NCBI GenBank assembly: GCA_002436105.1
Contig: DIXU01000004.1
Coordinates: forward strand, 77,683 to 141,682
DNA from: Candidatus Aminicenantes bacterium UBA6072
Lineage (GTDB): Bacteria; Acidobacteriota; Aminicenantia; UBA2199
Length of the DNA: 64,000 nucleotides
Reading direction: 5' to 3'
Made by a program: the position numbers and the translations under genes. Shown here one piece after another: positions 35,770-45,593 of the stretch. Under the pieces are notes generated by a model, which was not told the DNA's origin, ran no database searches, and saw nothing but the letters and a program-made list of their open reading frames with translations. Position 1 is the first letter of the stretch. Every line of letters begins with the position of its first letter.

Positions 35770-36805
35770 CGACGTTTTCCCGGCGCTTGTGAAAGTGGTC
35801 GAAGCCGTAGCCGATCAGGCGGTCAAGCAGCGGTCCGAACGCGATGCCCTGCGCCTGCCACAGCTTGGGGAACATGCTGATGGCGGTGAATCCCGGGATG
35901 GTGTTGATCTCGTTGACCAGGATCTCCTGGCTGCCGTTCTCCAGGAAGAGGTCGACGCGGGCGAAGCCGTTGAGGAACAGGGCCCGGTACGCCTTGTGCG
36001 CCGTCCTCCTGACCCCGGCCTCGATCTCGTCGCCCAGTCGCACCGGGATGCGGAACCGTGTCTTGCCCTCCAGGTACTTGTCCGCGTAGTCGTAGAATTC
36101 ATGGGAGGGCAGGAGCTCGCCGGGAGCGGAGACCAGGATCTCGTCGTTGCCCATGACCGACACCTCGATCTCGCGCATGGCGATGGCCTTTTCGACGACG
36201 ATGCGGCGGTCGTAGCCGAAGGCGAGGTCGGCCGCCGCCAGCAGCTCCTGCCGGCTGCCGGCCTTGGCGATGCCCACCGAGGAGCCCAGCGAGCAGGGCT
36301 TGACGAAAACCGGGTAGCCGAGCTTCTTTTCCACCAGCTCGGCGACCTGCTCATGGATGTTGTCGCTGAAATGGAGGAAGGGGGCCTGCTTCAGCCCGGC
36401 CTGGGCGAAGAGCATCTTGGCGGCGACCTTGTCCATGGCCAGCTGGGAGGCGAAGCTGCTTGCGCCGACGAAGGGCTTGCCGGCCATCTCGAACAGTCCC
36501 TGGATGCGCCCGTCCTCGCCGTTGGGGCCGTGCAGCACCGGGAAATAAATGTCGGCGTCGACGGCCTGGACCCACTCACCGCTCCAGGGCATGAAGGATC
36601 GGAAGCTCTCCCGCCTTAATTCATCTTCCTGGAAGCTCGTGTTCCCGGTCAGGCACCACTCCCCTGCCCGGTTGATGTAGATCAGGAACGTCTCGTAGCG
36701 CTCACGGTCCAGGTTCTCCCATACGGACTTCGCCGACATCAGCGACACGGCGTGCTCGGCCGACCGGCCGCCGAAGATCAGCCCGACCTTGACTTTCTTC
36801 TTCAT
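35750..36805 (-). CDS. ddl: D-alanine--D-alanine ligase
   Basis: Ddl makes the D-Ala-D-Ala dipeptide of peptidoglycan. The 351-residue ATP-grasp enzyme has 'LIFGGRSAEHAVSL' at the N-terminus, 'LHGPNGEDGRIQGL', 'VKPCSLGSSVGI', 'ARVDLFLE' and 'VNEINTIPGFT'. The start at 36805 (Met-Lys-Lys-Lys) has AGGA 7 nt upstream; an in-frame ATG at 36832 is possible. A good promoter lies 85 bp upstream. It leads the ddl-ruvX-mltG-pgeF-permease unit, which is largely about the cell wall. Confidence 0.96.
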   Translation of the reverse strand: MKKKVKVGLIFGGRSAEHAVSLMSAKSVWENLDRERYETFLIYINRAGEWCLTGNTSFQEDELRRESFRSFMPWSGEWVQAVDADIYFPVLHGPNGEDGRIQGLFEMAGKPFVGASSFASQLAMDKVAAKMLFAQAGLKQAPFLHFSDNIHEQVAELVEKKLGYPVFVKPCSLGSSVGIAKAGSRQELLAAADLAFGYDRRIVVEKAIAMREIEVSVMGNDEILVSAPGELLPSHEFYDYADKYLEGKTRFRIPVRLGDEIEAGVRRTAHKAYRALFLNGFARVDLFLENGSQEILVNEINTIPGFTAISMFPKLWQAQGIAFGPLLDRLIGYGFDHFHKRRENVDEGLGR

Positions 36806-36889
36806 GTTCGCGTCCTGTTTCCTTTCATTCATATGGGGTCCATGTCCTTGCCAAACGCCGGATTTCCCGACCGCTTCAGGCAAAAAAAG

Positions 36890-36918
36890 ATTTTAGCAAA
36901 GCGCCGGTGGCAGGTCAA
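36890..36918 (-). promoter_or_regulatory. Promoter of the ddl unit
   Basis: On the minus strand TTGACC (36913-36918), 17 bp and TAAAAT (36890-36895). The -35 box overlaps the stop codon of the esterase gene upstream. The predicted leader is about 78 nt. Confidence 0.75.
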
Positions 36919-37703
36919 TCGATCGATTCCTGTCCCAGCGGGCCGTCGGGTGATGATGCCGCCCCGATCCAGTCGAGAGCCTGGCGGAACAGGCCGGGAG
37001 GCACGGTGTGCCCGCCCTTGAAGGCCTGAAAGCTCACCTGGAAACCGGCTTTTTCCAGCAGGGCGCGCGCCGCCTCGCTCTGCCGGGGAGGGACCTTCGG
37101 GTCGCGGCTGCCGTGGGCGATGAAGACGCGCAGGGAATCGCGGGCCCGCTCCAGTTCCGCCGGGCGTATCGATTCCTCGGGGAAAACGCCGGCGACCGCC
37201 AGCACACCGGAGAAAACTTCGGGATGCCCCAGCGCGGCCTGGTAGGCCAGGGAAGCCCCCTGCGAGAAGCCCAGGATGTAGACCGGGCCGACCTTGTAAC
37301 TGGCCTTGAGCTCGGCCACCGTCGCCATCATGGCCTGCACGGTAAGCGGGTCGGCCAGTTCCCAGATGCGGCGGTCCTTCACCAGCAGGTACCACGAGCG
37401 CCCCATGCTGGCTCCCTGCTGGACGGGGAACGGATAGGGGCCCTCGGGGGCGGCGAAGATGCATTGGGCTGCGGTATGCTTCTTCCACAGGGGATCGAAG
37501 TCCATCGGGCCGCCGCCGCTGCCGTGAAGGGCGATGAGCAATGGATACGCCCGGGCCGGATCGTAGTCCGCCGGAAAGTGGACCTGGCAGCTCATCACAT
37601 GGCGGATCTCGTAAAAATGGGTTCTCGCAGCCGGTTGGGCGGCCGCGAGCGGCAATCCCACCGTCGTGATCAGCAGCAGGATGAGGGCGATGAAAACAGG
37701 CAT
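36915..37703 (-). CDS. Secreted alpha/beta-hydrolase (esterase/PHB-depolymerase-like)
   Basis: A 262-residue exported hydrolase with signal peptide (to about Ala22), oxyanion 'LHGSGGGPMDF', nucleophile elbow 'GFSQGAS' near residue 145, a later Asp in 'HGSRDPKVP' and the active His in 'KGGHTVPPG'. These fit phospholipase/carboxylesterase or feruloyl-esterase-like enzymes. Substrate not predictable. It follows slt by 48 bp and lies 109 bp ahead of ddl, with the ddl promoter overlapping its end. Confidence 0.88.
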   Translation of the reverse strand: MPVFIALILLLITTVGLPLAAAQPAARTHFYEIRHVMSCQVHFPADYDPARAYPLLIALHGSGGGPMDFDPLWKKHTAAQCIFAAPEGPYPFPVQQGASMGRSWYLLVKDRRIWELADPLTVQAMMATVAELKASYKVGPVYILGFSQGASLAYQAALGHPEVFSGVLAVAGVFPEESIRPAELERARDSLRVFIAHGSRDPKVPPRQSEAARALLEKAGFQVSFQAFKGGHTVPPGLFRQALDWIGAASSPDGPLGQESID

Positions 37704-37751
37704 GGGGTCACCTCGCTGGTTCCGGAACGTGCTCCCCGCGCGCAGCGCGCT

Positions 37752-39731
37752 TCATGCCGCGCCGCCCGCCCGGTAGTATTGATAGAAAAAATAATTGCGC
37801 AGAATGTTCTTGACATAGTTGCGCGTCTCCGAAAAGGGGATCATCTCGATGAATTCCTCCTCGTCGGCCAGGGGGAATTCGCCCAGCCATTGGTCGACGC
37901 GGTGCGGCCCGGCGTTATAGGCGGCCAGGGCCAGGTACAGGCGGCCGTCGTAGCGCTGCAGCAGCATTTTCAGGTATTGCAGCCCCAGGCGGATGTTGAG
38001 CTCCGGGTCGTACAGATCATTGACCTTGAGGCGGCTGCCGTTGGCCACCTGGCGCGCCGTGCCGTGCAGCAATTGCATCAATCCGTGGGCATTGGCCGGG
38101 GAACGGACATCGCTGCGGAAGAACGACTCCTCGCGGATCAGGGCCAGCACCAGGGCGGGATCCACCTGCTGCCGCCGGCTGTAGGCGATGACCAGTTCCT
38201 CGTAAGGCCGGGGGAAAAAGATGCCGCTGAGGAAATCGGGCAGCCGCACTCCTTCCAGGAAAGGGAAATTGCCGCGGAACTTGGTGTAGGCGGTGAAATA
38301 CTGGCTCTGGCGGTAGAAAAGCAGCGACTCGATCATCTTGAGCAGGTTGCGGTCCCCGGCGCCGAGCCCCGGGTCGTCCTTGGCCCAGTGGACGGCTTCG
38401 GTTGCTTCGACCCACAGGCCGCGCCCGACCAGCGCCTTCAAGTCATCGACGATCTCCAGGAAGCGCGGCCCGGGCGGATCGTCGAGGCCGGCCAGGAACT
38501 GGAGATGAAGGTCCTTGAATCCTTCCCTGTCCCCCAGCGTCTTGACCGCGTAGTAGGAGAAGGGATAGGCGTCCAGCGCGGGCGGGGCGTTCTCTTCCAG
38601 CCTGGCCTGCCAGTAGCTCGACGCGATGCGGTAGGCCGGGATCGTGGATCCGGCCCCCAGGCGGAAATAGGCCAGCGCCCGGTCTTTTTCATCCCGGCGG
38701 TAGTGGATCCAGGCCAGCAGCCAGGCGGTCTTCCAGTACTCGTCCCCCTGCTCTCCTGCGGCGGCGATGTAGCGTTCGTACAGCGGCAGCGCCCGCTCGA
38801 AATCGCGGCGGCCCAGCAGCAGCTGCGCCAGGTCGAACAGCAGGCCGGGAGTGACGGCTGCCTCCGCGCCGTCGCGCTTCAGGCGCTCGTCCACGTCGAG
38901 ATCGGGATTCTCGCGCACGTCCAGCTTGATGCGCAGGCGCTCGGCGGCTTCGCAGCAGGTCCCGGCGAGCGGTGAGCGCAGGAGCTGGCGGGCCTGGCCA
39001 TAGGCGCGGCCGCGGTAGGCGAACTCGGCCTGGAACAACCGGTTCAGGTCGCGGTACGCGCTGTGGCGCAGCTCGCGGCGGAACTCGCCGCTATCGCCGT
39101 CCTGCAGCAGATAAGCGAACTTGGCGCGCCAATCGTCCTCGCTCAGCTCCTGCAGCAGGACCGACAGGTCGGAACGGGAGAGATGGCGCGAGAAGACCTC
39201 AAGCCGCTGCCGGGCGAACAGCGCCTTGAATTCTCTGCTGGCGTCCCGGCGGCGGCGCGTTTTCAGCAGGCTGTCCAGCCTCAGGACGCGAACCTCCGGG
39301 TCCGCCGGCGTCCGCTCTTCGGAAAGATCGACGAATTCGGCGAAGCGCCCGAGAGCGTGGAGTCCCTTCAGACGGATGAATTCCCGTCTCTGCGCCAGGA
39401 ACGGGGAGGTCGCGGGCACTTGATCCAGGGCGGACAGGCTCTCGGCATGGCGCCGGGCATCCGACAGTTCCTGGGCGCGCCGCAGGTTTCCGATGGCCGC
39501 CAGCAGGGGCGTCTCCTGGGCTGCCGGCGCCTCGGGGACGGCGTCCAGAAAACAGTTCAGGATGCGGTAATTGCGGAACAGCTGCCGCCGGTCGAGCTGC
39601 GGCGGCTCACCGGAAAGGACGGGTTGCCGGAACAGCCAGGCGGCGGCGAAAGCGGCAACGAAAGAGAACGCGATGAGCTGGCAGAATAACAGGGTGTAGG
39701 GGAAGCTGCCGCCCTTACTTGAGAACTTCAA
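37752..39731 (-). CDS. slt: Soluble lytic murein transglycosylase (Slt70-like)
   Basis: A 659-residue periplasmic enzyme cleaving glycan strands to anhydro-muropeptides. It has an N-terminal TM or signal helix, a long superhelical domain of short helices (about residues 60-490) and a C-terminal SLT lysozyme-like domain. The catalytic Glu is about residue 535 in 'IREESFF'; 'NAHGLMQLL' and 'ALAAYNAGPHRV' are the other SLT motifs. It starts 17 bp inside the preceding GAF-like gene. Confidence 0.93.
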   Translation of the reverse strand: MKFSSKGGSFPYTLLFCQLIAFSFVAAFAAAWLFRQPVLSGEPPQLDRRQLFRNYRILNCFLDAVPEAPAAQETPLLAAIGNLRRAQELSDARRHAESLSALDQVPATSPFLAQRREFIRLKGLHALGRFAEFVDLSEERTPADPEVRVLRLDSLLKTRRRRDASREFKALFARQRLEVFSRHLSRSDLSVLLQELSEDDWRAKFAYLLQDGDSGEFRRELRHSAYRDLNRLFQAEFAYRGRAYGQARQLLRSPLAGTCCEAAERLRIKLDVRENPDLDVDERLKRDGAEAAVTPGLLFDLAQLLLGRRDFERALPLYERYIAAAGEQGDEYWKTAWLLAWIHYRRDEKDRALAYFRLGAGSTIPAYRIASSYWQARLEENAPPALDAYPFSYYAVKTLGDREGFKDLHLQFLAGLDDPPGPRFLEIVDDLKALVGRGLWVEATEAVHWAKDDPGLGAGDRNLLKMIESLLFYRQSQYFTAYTKFRGNFPFLEGVRLPDFLSGIFFPRPYEELVIAYSRRQQVDPALVLALIREESFFRSDVRSPANAHGLMQLLHGTARQVANGSRLKVNDLYDPELNIRLGLQYLKMLLQRYDGRLYLALAAYNAGPHRVDQWLGEFPLADEEEFIEMIPFSETRNYVKNILRNYFFYQYYRAGGAA

Positions 39732-40752
39732 ACTTGTAGCCTTTCAAGGCCGCCCGGTCGCCCTTGGCCAGGACGTTGACCATCTGTTCCTCGAAATAGC
39801 GCAGATCGCTGGAGCGGCGCAGGAAAAGCTCCTTGGCCTGCAGCAGCGTCTCCTTCAGGACATCGTACAGGTTGCGGTTCTTGATGCCGTCCTCCACCAC
39901 CTTCTTGTTGTAGAGGATGATGTCGTTGATGATCACCCGGGCGTAGCGCTCGGGGTCGTTCTCGCGCAAGGGCGCCGATGTTTTCTCCATCTCGTCGGCG
40001 GGCTCGTAGATCTTGTGCTCCACTTCGCTGTCCTCGACGAACTCCTGGGTCTTGATCTTGGCCAGCAGCTTCTGGCGGATGGGCAGCAGGTCCAGGCTGA
40101 GCTCCCCCACCGTGGCCAGGATCTCGATCGGCTTGGACTTGATCGGGCTGCCGCTGAGCGAATCGGCATAGATCACCGCCTGCGGCTTGCCCTTGACGAA
40201 GAACGGCAGGACGAGGATCCTCTTGGGCTTGCCGCCGCCGAGCCGGTTGTAGATCAGGAAATCGTCGGGCTTGTGCAGGGGATCGCCGGCGTAGCTTTTC
40301 TTGGTCTCGATGACGCTCTTGAGGACCGTATCGGCCGAGAGCGAGAAAAAGATGCGCTTCAGCTCCTCGTCGCTGATCTGGCCGCTCTCGCCGGTGAAGC
40401 CCTTGCCGCGCCAGCCGACCAGCTTGTCGTCGCGCAGCAGGAACAGGGCGGCGCGGTCGCAGAAGCGGTTGATGCCCTCGATGATGCCGCCGATCAGCAG
40501 CAGCTGGGTCGACGCCGTGGAGATCTTCTTCACGTATTCGTTCAGGGTGAGGACGTCGGCGGCCCCGTCGGCGTCCTCGTCCCCGGCGCCGAACTCCTTG
40601 GGCAGCGTGAATTGGGTCAGCTCATCCAGTTCCTTGAGCTTCTCTATGTCCCGGAACACGTTGCTCTGGAAGGCATCGATGCGGTTGAGCAGCAATTCCA
40701 CTTTCTCGTTGACCACCTTCTCGACGAAATTCCTTATCTCCTCTTTTTTCAT
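39715..40752 (-). CDS. Hypothetical protein with GAF-like central region
   Basis: A 345-residue cytosolic protein. The N-terminal 45 residues are helical and charged ('NEKVELLLNRIDAFQSN'). Residues about 75-205 read as a GAF-like sensor fold ('CDRAALFLLRDDKLVGWRGKGF', key residues A-L-F-L-L-R and G-W-R-G; later 'LVLPFFVKGKPQAVIYAD'). The C-terminal 100 residues are helical. I find no catalytic motif. It overlaps slt by 17 bp and follows the phosphoesterase by 18 bp. The GAF call is by pattern only. Confidence 0.65.
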   Translation of the reverse strand: MKKEEIRNFVEKVVNEKVELLLNRIDAFQSNVFRDIEKLKELDELTQFTLPKEFGAGDEDADGAADVLTLNEYVKKISTASTQLLLIGGIIEGINRFCDRAALFLLRDDKLVGWRGKGFTGESGQISDEELKRIFFSLSADTVLKSVIETKKSYAGDPLHKPDDFLIYNRLGGGKPKRILVLPFFVKGKPQAVIYADSLSGSPIKSKPIEILATVGELSLDLLPIRQKLLAKIKTQEFVEDSEVEHKIYEPADEMEKTSAPLRENDPERYARVIINDIILYNKKVVEDGIKNRNLYDVLKETLLQAKELFLRRSSDLRYFEEQMVNVLAKGDRAALKGYKFEVLK

Positions 40753-40770
40753 GCGACCTCCATGTTGGGT

Positions 40771-41508
40771 TTATACACCCGCCTCCAGGCGGCTGGCCAG
40801 CAGTTCGGGCAATCCGGCATCGCGGATCTTTCTCTGCGTCTTGCCCACCTCATAGGTGAAGCGGTTGAAACTGATCTCCATTTTGACCGAATCGAAGACA
40901 ATATAGCTGGGCGCCGGATTCTTGTCGCGCGGCTGGCCGATGGAGCCGGGGTTGATCAGGTAGCGCGTGTTGCGGTCGAGCTTGATGCGCGCGTTTTCGC
41001 TTAAGGGGACGACATCGAGCTTCTCGTTGCGCAGGTAGTAGATGACGGGGAAATGGGTGTGGCCGAAGAAGCCGATCGACGTGCCCATGAAGCGGAACGA
41101 CTCGGTGGCCTCGAACTGCGAGAAGACGTAGTAGTCCTCGTCGAAGGTGGAGCCGTGGCAGATGGTGATGAAGCGGTCGACGACCAGCGGCCCCTTGGGA
41201 AGCTTCTTCAGGTACTGGAAGTTGGCCGGCGCGATGTTCAGCTTGCTCCATTCGGCGGAGAAGGCGGCGGCCGGATTGAACAGGGCCGACGACTCCAGGT
41301 CGGCGATGACCTTGTCGTGGTTGCCGCGCACCGCCTTCAGGTGCGGCAGCTGGCGGAACAGGCCGATCACGCCGTCGGGATCTGGACCATAGCCGACCAG
41401 GTCGCCCAGGAAAAGGATCTTGTCGACGCTCTTCGCCTTTTTCTGGCCGAGGAACTTCTCGAACGCCTCGAGGTTGCTGTGAATGTCACTGAATACGAGG
41501 TAGCGCAC
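40771..41508 (-). CDS. Calcineurin-like metallophosphoesterase
   Basis: A 245-residue enzyme with the full metal-binding set: 'FSDIHSN', 'GDLVGYGPDP', 'RGNHD', 'CHGSTFDEDY' and 'GHTHFP'. It resembles the YfcE/DR1281-type or diadenosine-tetraphosphatase group. The substrate cannot be predicted. Its start overlaps the lipA end by 23 bp. Confidence 0.92.
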   Translation of the reverse strand: MRYLVFSDIHSNLEAFEKFLGQKKAKSVDKILFLGDLVGYGPDPDGVIGLFRQLPHLKAVRGNHDKVIADLESSALFNPAAAFSAEWSKLNIAPANFQYLKKLPKGPLVVDRFITICHGSTFDEDYYVFSQFEATESFRFMGTSIGFFGHTHFPVIYYLRNEKLDVVPLSENARIKLDRNTRYLINPGSIGQPRDKNPAPSYIVFDSVKMEISFNRFTYEVGKTQRKIRDAGLPELLASRLEAGV

Positions 41509-42388
41509 GGTTCACCGCCTGGAACATCTGCTCGGCGTGATAGGAACTGCGGACGAACGGTCCGGATTCCACTCCCAGAAAACCCAGTCCCAGGGCCGCC
41601 TGCTTCAGCCCGGCGAACTCCGCGGGGGTATAATAGCGCTCGACCGGCAGGCTGCGCCGGTCGGGCTGCAGGTACTGGCCGATGGTCAGCAGGTCGACGT
41701 CCCGCTCGCGCAGGACGGCGAGCAGGTCAAGGATCTCGGCTTGGGCCTCGCCCAGCCCGACCATCAGGCCGCTCTTGGTGATCCAGCCGCGCTCCTTGCC
41801 GCGCTGCAGGACGCGCAGCGAATCGGAAAAGGCGCCCGGGCGGCGGTTGACTTTGGCATACAGGGCGGGCACCGTTTCGATGTTGTGGGCCAGGACGTCC
41901 ACGCCGGCATCGAGAACGGCGTCCAGCAGCTCCGGATCACCGGAAAAATCGGGCACCAGGGCCTCGATCCCCAGCTGCGGCCGCTCGCGCTTCAAGGCGC
42001 GGATCACCGCCGCGAAATGGCCGCTGCCCTTGTCGGGAAGGTCGTCGCGGGTCACCGATGTGATGACGGCATAGCGCAGATCCATCCATGCGGCCATCTC
42101 GGAGAGCTTGCGCCCCTCGTCCGCGTCAAGCGGCTCGGGCGAGCCGGCGGCGACGGCGCAGAAGCGGCAGTCGCGGCTGCAGACGGAACCCATGATCAGG
42201 AAGGTGGCCTGCTTGCCGTTCCAGCACTCGTGGATGTTGGGACAGCGGGCGCTCTCGCAGATGGTATGCAGTTCGCGCCGGCGCAGCCTGCTTTTCAGCG
42301 CGAAAAAGGCGTCACCGCCCGGAAGCCGCGCCTTCAGCCATTCGGGCTTCCTCATGGGATGGGGTCCGCCGCCGGCCATGGGCTTCAT
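41486..42388 (-). CDS. lipA: Lipoyl synthase
   Basis: LipA is the radical-SAM enzyme that inserts sulfur into octanoyl groups. The 300-residue protein has both iron-sulfur sites: auxiliary cluster Cys44, Cys49, Cys55 and radical-SAM Cys70, Cys74, Cys77 (CxxxCxxC), plus 'SVTRDDLPDKG' and the C-terminal 'VRSSYHAE'. The start overlaps the M24 stop (ATGA); a Met at residue 12 is an alternative. lipB is not nearby. Confidence 0.96.
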   Translation of the reverse strand: MKPMAGGGPHPMRKPEWLKARLPGGDAFFALKSRLRRRELHTICESARCPNIHECWNGKQATFLIMGSVCSRDCRFCAVAAGSPEPLDADEGRKLSEMAAWMDLRYAVITSVTRDDLPDKGSGHFAAVIRALKRERPQLGIEALVPDFSGDPELLDAVLDAGVDVLAHNIETVPALYAKVNRRPGAFSDSLRVLQRGKERGWITKSGLMVGLGEAQAEILDLLAVLRERDVDLLTIGQYLQPDRRSLPVERYYTPAEFAGLKQAALGLGFLGVESGPFVRSSYHAEQMFQAVNRALPRIQ

Positions 42389-43575
42389 CCCCTGGGCCTG
42401 ACCAGGTACAGCTCCACCTGGGGCTGGGACAGGTACTCGGCTCCGGCGGCGTTGATGACGACCATCTCCTCCACCGTGGCCACCCCGAAGTCCTTGATGT
42501 AGATGCGCGGCTCGATGGTGAACACCTGGTCCTTTTCCAGGGGAATGAAGGGCAGGTTGCCGTATCGCTCCCAGGCCGGCGCCAGCAGGGCGCCGCCGTC
42601 GTGGGCCACGCGCCCCACCTGGTGCCCCAGGGCGTGGGGATACTCGTCGTAGCCCCGGGAAACGATGTGGCCGCGGGCGATGGCGTCGATGTCGATGCCG
42701 CGAACGCCGGGCTTCAAGGCCGCGAAAGCCAGTTGGATCGACTCCAGGAGCACGTCAAAGCCGCGCTGGACATCGGGCGGCGCCTTCTTTTCGCCCGGGC
42801 GCAGGATGTACCAGGTGCGCTGCAGGTCGGAGCAGTATTTTTCGACCCGGACGCCGAAATCGATGTTGAAGATGTGGCCGGGCCGCAGCACGTTTCCGGT
42901 GGGCGCCGAGTGGGCGCCGATCTCCTGGGGCCCGCTGAAGACGGCCGGGCAACTGTCGACATCCCAGGCCGACGGCAGACCCAGCTTCTCCCGGCGCGCC
43001 GTGATCCAGGCCGCGAGATCCTTCTCGCTCATGCCCGGTTGCACCGCCTTGCCCACCCTGGCGTAGATGTCGAGGGTGACCCGGCAGGCTTCGCGCAGGC
43101 GGCGCAGTTCCTCGGCGGATTTGCGGCCGCGCAGCTTGGCGATCACCTCCTCGGCCGGGACCAGCCTGGCGGGGTAATCGGTCCCCTGCAGCAGTTCCAG
43201 CAGTTTCAGGTAGTTGCCGTGGGTCAGGCCGTCGGCGGCGGCGCAGTCGGGGGAATAGTCGATGGCGATCTTCCGCGGGTCGAGGCGTTGCAGCAGGCGC
43301 AGCAGGTCGTCCCTGGGGCTGCCCTTGTAGGCGGAAACGGTGTCGAAGAGTGCGGCGCGGCGAAAGGTCTCCACGTCGAGGTTGCCGACAATGGCGTGCT
43401 TCTCCCCCGTCCTGCCGAACAGGAAGAACGAGAGCCAGGTGGCGTGGTTGCCGACGACGTAGTCCATCATCGGATCCGTGATGATCCCCGATTCGCGGTC
43501 GATGATCATCCAGAGATCGATGTCCAGCTCGCCCAGGATCTCTATGGCCTGGGCGATCTTTTCCTTCTCCATCAA
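42385..43575 (-). CDS. M24-family Xaa-Pro aminopeptidase-like metallopeptidase
   Basis: A 396-residue creatinase/prolidase-fold enzyme with an N-terminal creatinase-like domain (residues 1-160) and a catalytic pita-bread domain. Metal ligands are visible in 'FNIDFGVR' (Asp), 'YCSDLQRTW' (Asp), 'ALGHQVGR' (His), 'TIEPRIY' (Glu) and 'VEEMVV' (Glu). It overlaps both the OPT transporter and lipA by 4 bp. Pairing with a peptide transporter suggests peptide import and breakdown (inference). Confidence 0.93.
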   Translation of the reverse strand: MMEKEKIAQAIEILGELDIDLWMIIDRESGIITDPMMDYVVGNHATWLSFFLFGRTGEKHAIVGNLDVETFRRAALFDTVSAYKGSPRDDLLRLLQRLDPRKIAIDYSPDCAAADGLTHGNYLKLLELLQGTDYPARLVPAEEVIAKLRGRKSAEELRRLREACRVTLDIYARVGKAVQPGMSEKDLAAWITARREKLGLPSAWDVDSCPAVFSGPQEIGAHSAPTGNVLRPGHIFNIDFGVRVEKYCSDLQRTWYILRPGEKKAPPDVQRGFDVLLESIQLAFAALKPGVRGIDIDAIARGHIVSRGYDEYPHALGHQVGRVAHDGGALLAPAWERYGNLPFIPLEKDQVFTIEPRIYIKDFGVATVEEMVVINAAGAEYLSQPQVELYLVRPRG

Positions 43576-45581
43576 TCCTCCTTTTTCGCGCTGCGCGAAT
43601 CGAAGTAGAGGTAAAGCGCGAGGACGATGAACATGACCAGGGCGATGGGCTCGCCCTGGGCCTTCTCGGCCCAGCCCAGGTGGATGAAGCGCTCGAAGTC
43701 GAAGTACTTGAGGATGGCGCTGACCACGCCGATGATGGCGCCGCCGGCGATGAAGCCCGAGGCGATGAGGATGCCCTTTTCATAGCGCTTGTTGGCCCAA
43801 TCCTTGTCCTTGCTGGAACGCATGACCAGGTGGGCGATCAGGCCGCCGATGACCAGCGGCGTGTTCAGCTCCAGCGGGATGTACATGCCCAGGGCGAAGG
43901 CCAGCGGCGGCACGCCGATGAACTCCATGATCAGGGCGGTCAGGATGCCGACACCGTAGAGCAGCCAGGGCACCTGCGCGCCGGGGTTCATCAGCGGCTG
44001 GATCAGGGCGGCCATGGCATTGGCCTGCGGCGCCGCCAGGGCGTCGGAACCGGAAAAGCCGTAGGTCTGGTTCAGCAGGAAGATGACCAGCCCCACGGTC
44101 AGCGCGGAAACCAGGACGCCGAGCATCTTGAATTTCTGCTGCTTGACCGGGGTCGAGCCCAGCCAGTAGCCGATCTTCAGGTCGGTGATGAAGCCCCCGG
44201 ACATGGACAAGGCCGTGCAGACCACGCCGCCGATGAGCAGGGCGGCATACATGCCGTACTGGCCGGTCAGGCCGGCGGCGACCAGCACCAGGCTGCTCAG
44301 GATGAGGGTCATCATGGTCATGCCCGAGACCGGGTTGGTGCCGACGATGGCGATGGCCCGCGCCGCCACCGAGGTGAACAGGAAGCTGATGATGAAGACG
44401 GTGAGCGTGGCGATCAGGCCCAGCTTCAGCGGCTGCGGCACGGGCTGGAGCACCGAGAAGCTGAAAAACACCCAGATGACCACGATCGTCAGGGCCAGTC
44501 CGAGGATGACGTACTTCATGCTCAGGTCGGCCTGGGTCCGGGGCGCCTTTTCGTCGCCAACGGCGGCCTTGCGGAACATCTGCTTGAAGCCCATGCCGAA
44601 GGCCTGGACGATGATCTTGGAGGATTTGAGGATGCCGATGATGCCGGCCATGGCGATGGCGCCGATGCCGATGAAACGCACGTAGGTGCTGAAGATCTCC
44701 TCGGCGCTCATGGCCGAGATCAGCTTGCTGCCGTTGCCCACGATCTCGGCGGGAATGTACTGGCCGAAGTAGTAGATCACCGGCACCAGCAGGAACCAGG
44801 ACAGCAGGCTGCCGGCGGCGATGATCGACGTGTACTTCAGGCCGATGATGTAGCCCAGCCCCATGACCGCCGACAGGACGTCCATCTTGAAGACGATCCT
44901 GGACTTGTCGGCCAGCGCCTTGCCGAGGCCGAACAGGCGGCTGGTAAACACCTCGTTGAACGCGCCGACCGAGTGCACCAGGAAGTCGAAGACGCCGCCG
45001 ATGATCATGCTCTTGACCAGGATCCTGGCCTGGGCGCCGCCCTTCTCGCCGGCGACCAGCACCTGGGTGGTGGCGGTCGCCTCGGGGAACGGGAAATGGC
45101 CGTGCATCTCCTTGACGAAGTACTTGCGGAACGGGATGAGGAAAAGGATGCCCAGCGCCCCGCCCAGGAAGGAGACCATGAAGATCTTGAACAGGTCGAA
45201 GCCGATCGCCTTGTCGAGCCCCAGGATGAACAGCGCCGGCAGGGTGAAAATGGCGCCGGCCACGACCAGGCCCGAGGCGGCGCCGATCGACTGGACGATG
45301 ACGTTCTCCAGGATGGTGCTCTTCCTCCTGAACAGCGGCGCGACGCCGACGGCGATGATGGCGATGGGGATGGCGGCCTCGAACACCTGGCCGATCTTCA
45401 GGCCCAGGAAGGCGGCGGCGGCCGAGAACACCACGGCCATGATCAGGCCCAGGACCACCGAGCGGAAGGTCACCTCGGGCAGCACGGCGTCGGCGGCGAT
45501 ATAGGGGGCGTATTCCTTGCCGGCAGGCAGTACTTCGAACGCCCCTTCGGGCATTCCCTTGACTTCTGGCGTTTGGCTCAT
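43572..45581 (-). CDS. OPT-family oligopeptide transporter
   Basis: A 669-residue membrane protein with about 15-16 hydrophobic segments. The N-terminal 'LPEVTFRSVVLGLIMAVVFS' and 'FLGLKIGQVFEAAIPIAI' are typical of the bacterial OPT branch. It is expected to import peptides or peptide-like metal chelates using the ion gradient. It is coupled by a 4-bp overlap to the M24 peptidase gene and begins 12 bp after ppiD. Confidence 0.93.
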   Translation of the reverse strand: MSQTPEVKGMPEGAFEVLPAGKEYAPYIAADAVLPEVTFRSVVLGLIMAVVFSAAAAFLGLKIGQVFEAAIPIAIIAVGVAPLFRRKSTILENVIVQSIGAASGLVVAGAIFTLPALFILGLDKAIGFDLFKIFMVSFLGGALGILFLIPFRKYFVKEMHGHFPFPEATATTQVLVAGEKGGAQARILVKSMIIGGVFDFLVHSVGAFNEVFTSRLFGLGKALADKSRIVFKMDVLSAVMGLGYIIGLKYTSIIAAGSLLSWFLLVPVIYYFGQYIPAEIVGNGSKLISAMSAEEIFSTYVRFIGIGAIAMAGIIGILKSSKIIVQAFGMGFKQMFRKAAVGDEKAPRTQADLSMKYVILGLALTIVVIWVFFSFSVLQPVPQPLKLGLIATLTVFIISFLFTSVAARAIAIVGTNPVSGMTMMTLILSSLVLVAAGLTGQYGMYAALLIGGVVCTALSMSGGFITDLKIGYWLGSTPVKQQKFKMLGVLVSALTVGLVIFLLNQTYGFSGSDALAAPQANAMAALIQPLMNPGAQVPWLLYGVGILTALIMEFIGVPPLAFALGMYIPLELNTPLVIGGLIAHLVMRSSKDKDWANKRYEKGILIASGFIAGGAIIGVVSAILKYFDFERFIHLGWAEKAQGEPIALVMFIVLALYLYFDSRSAKKED

Positions 45582-45593
45582 GGGGCTGCTCCT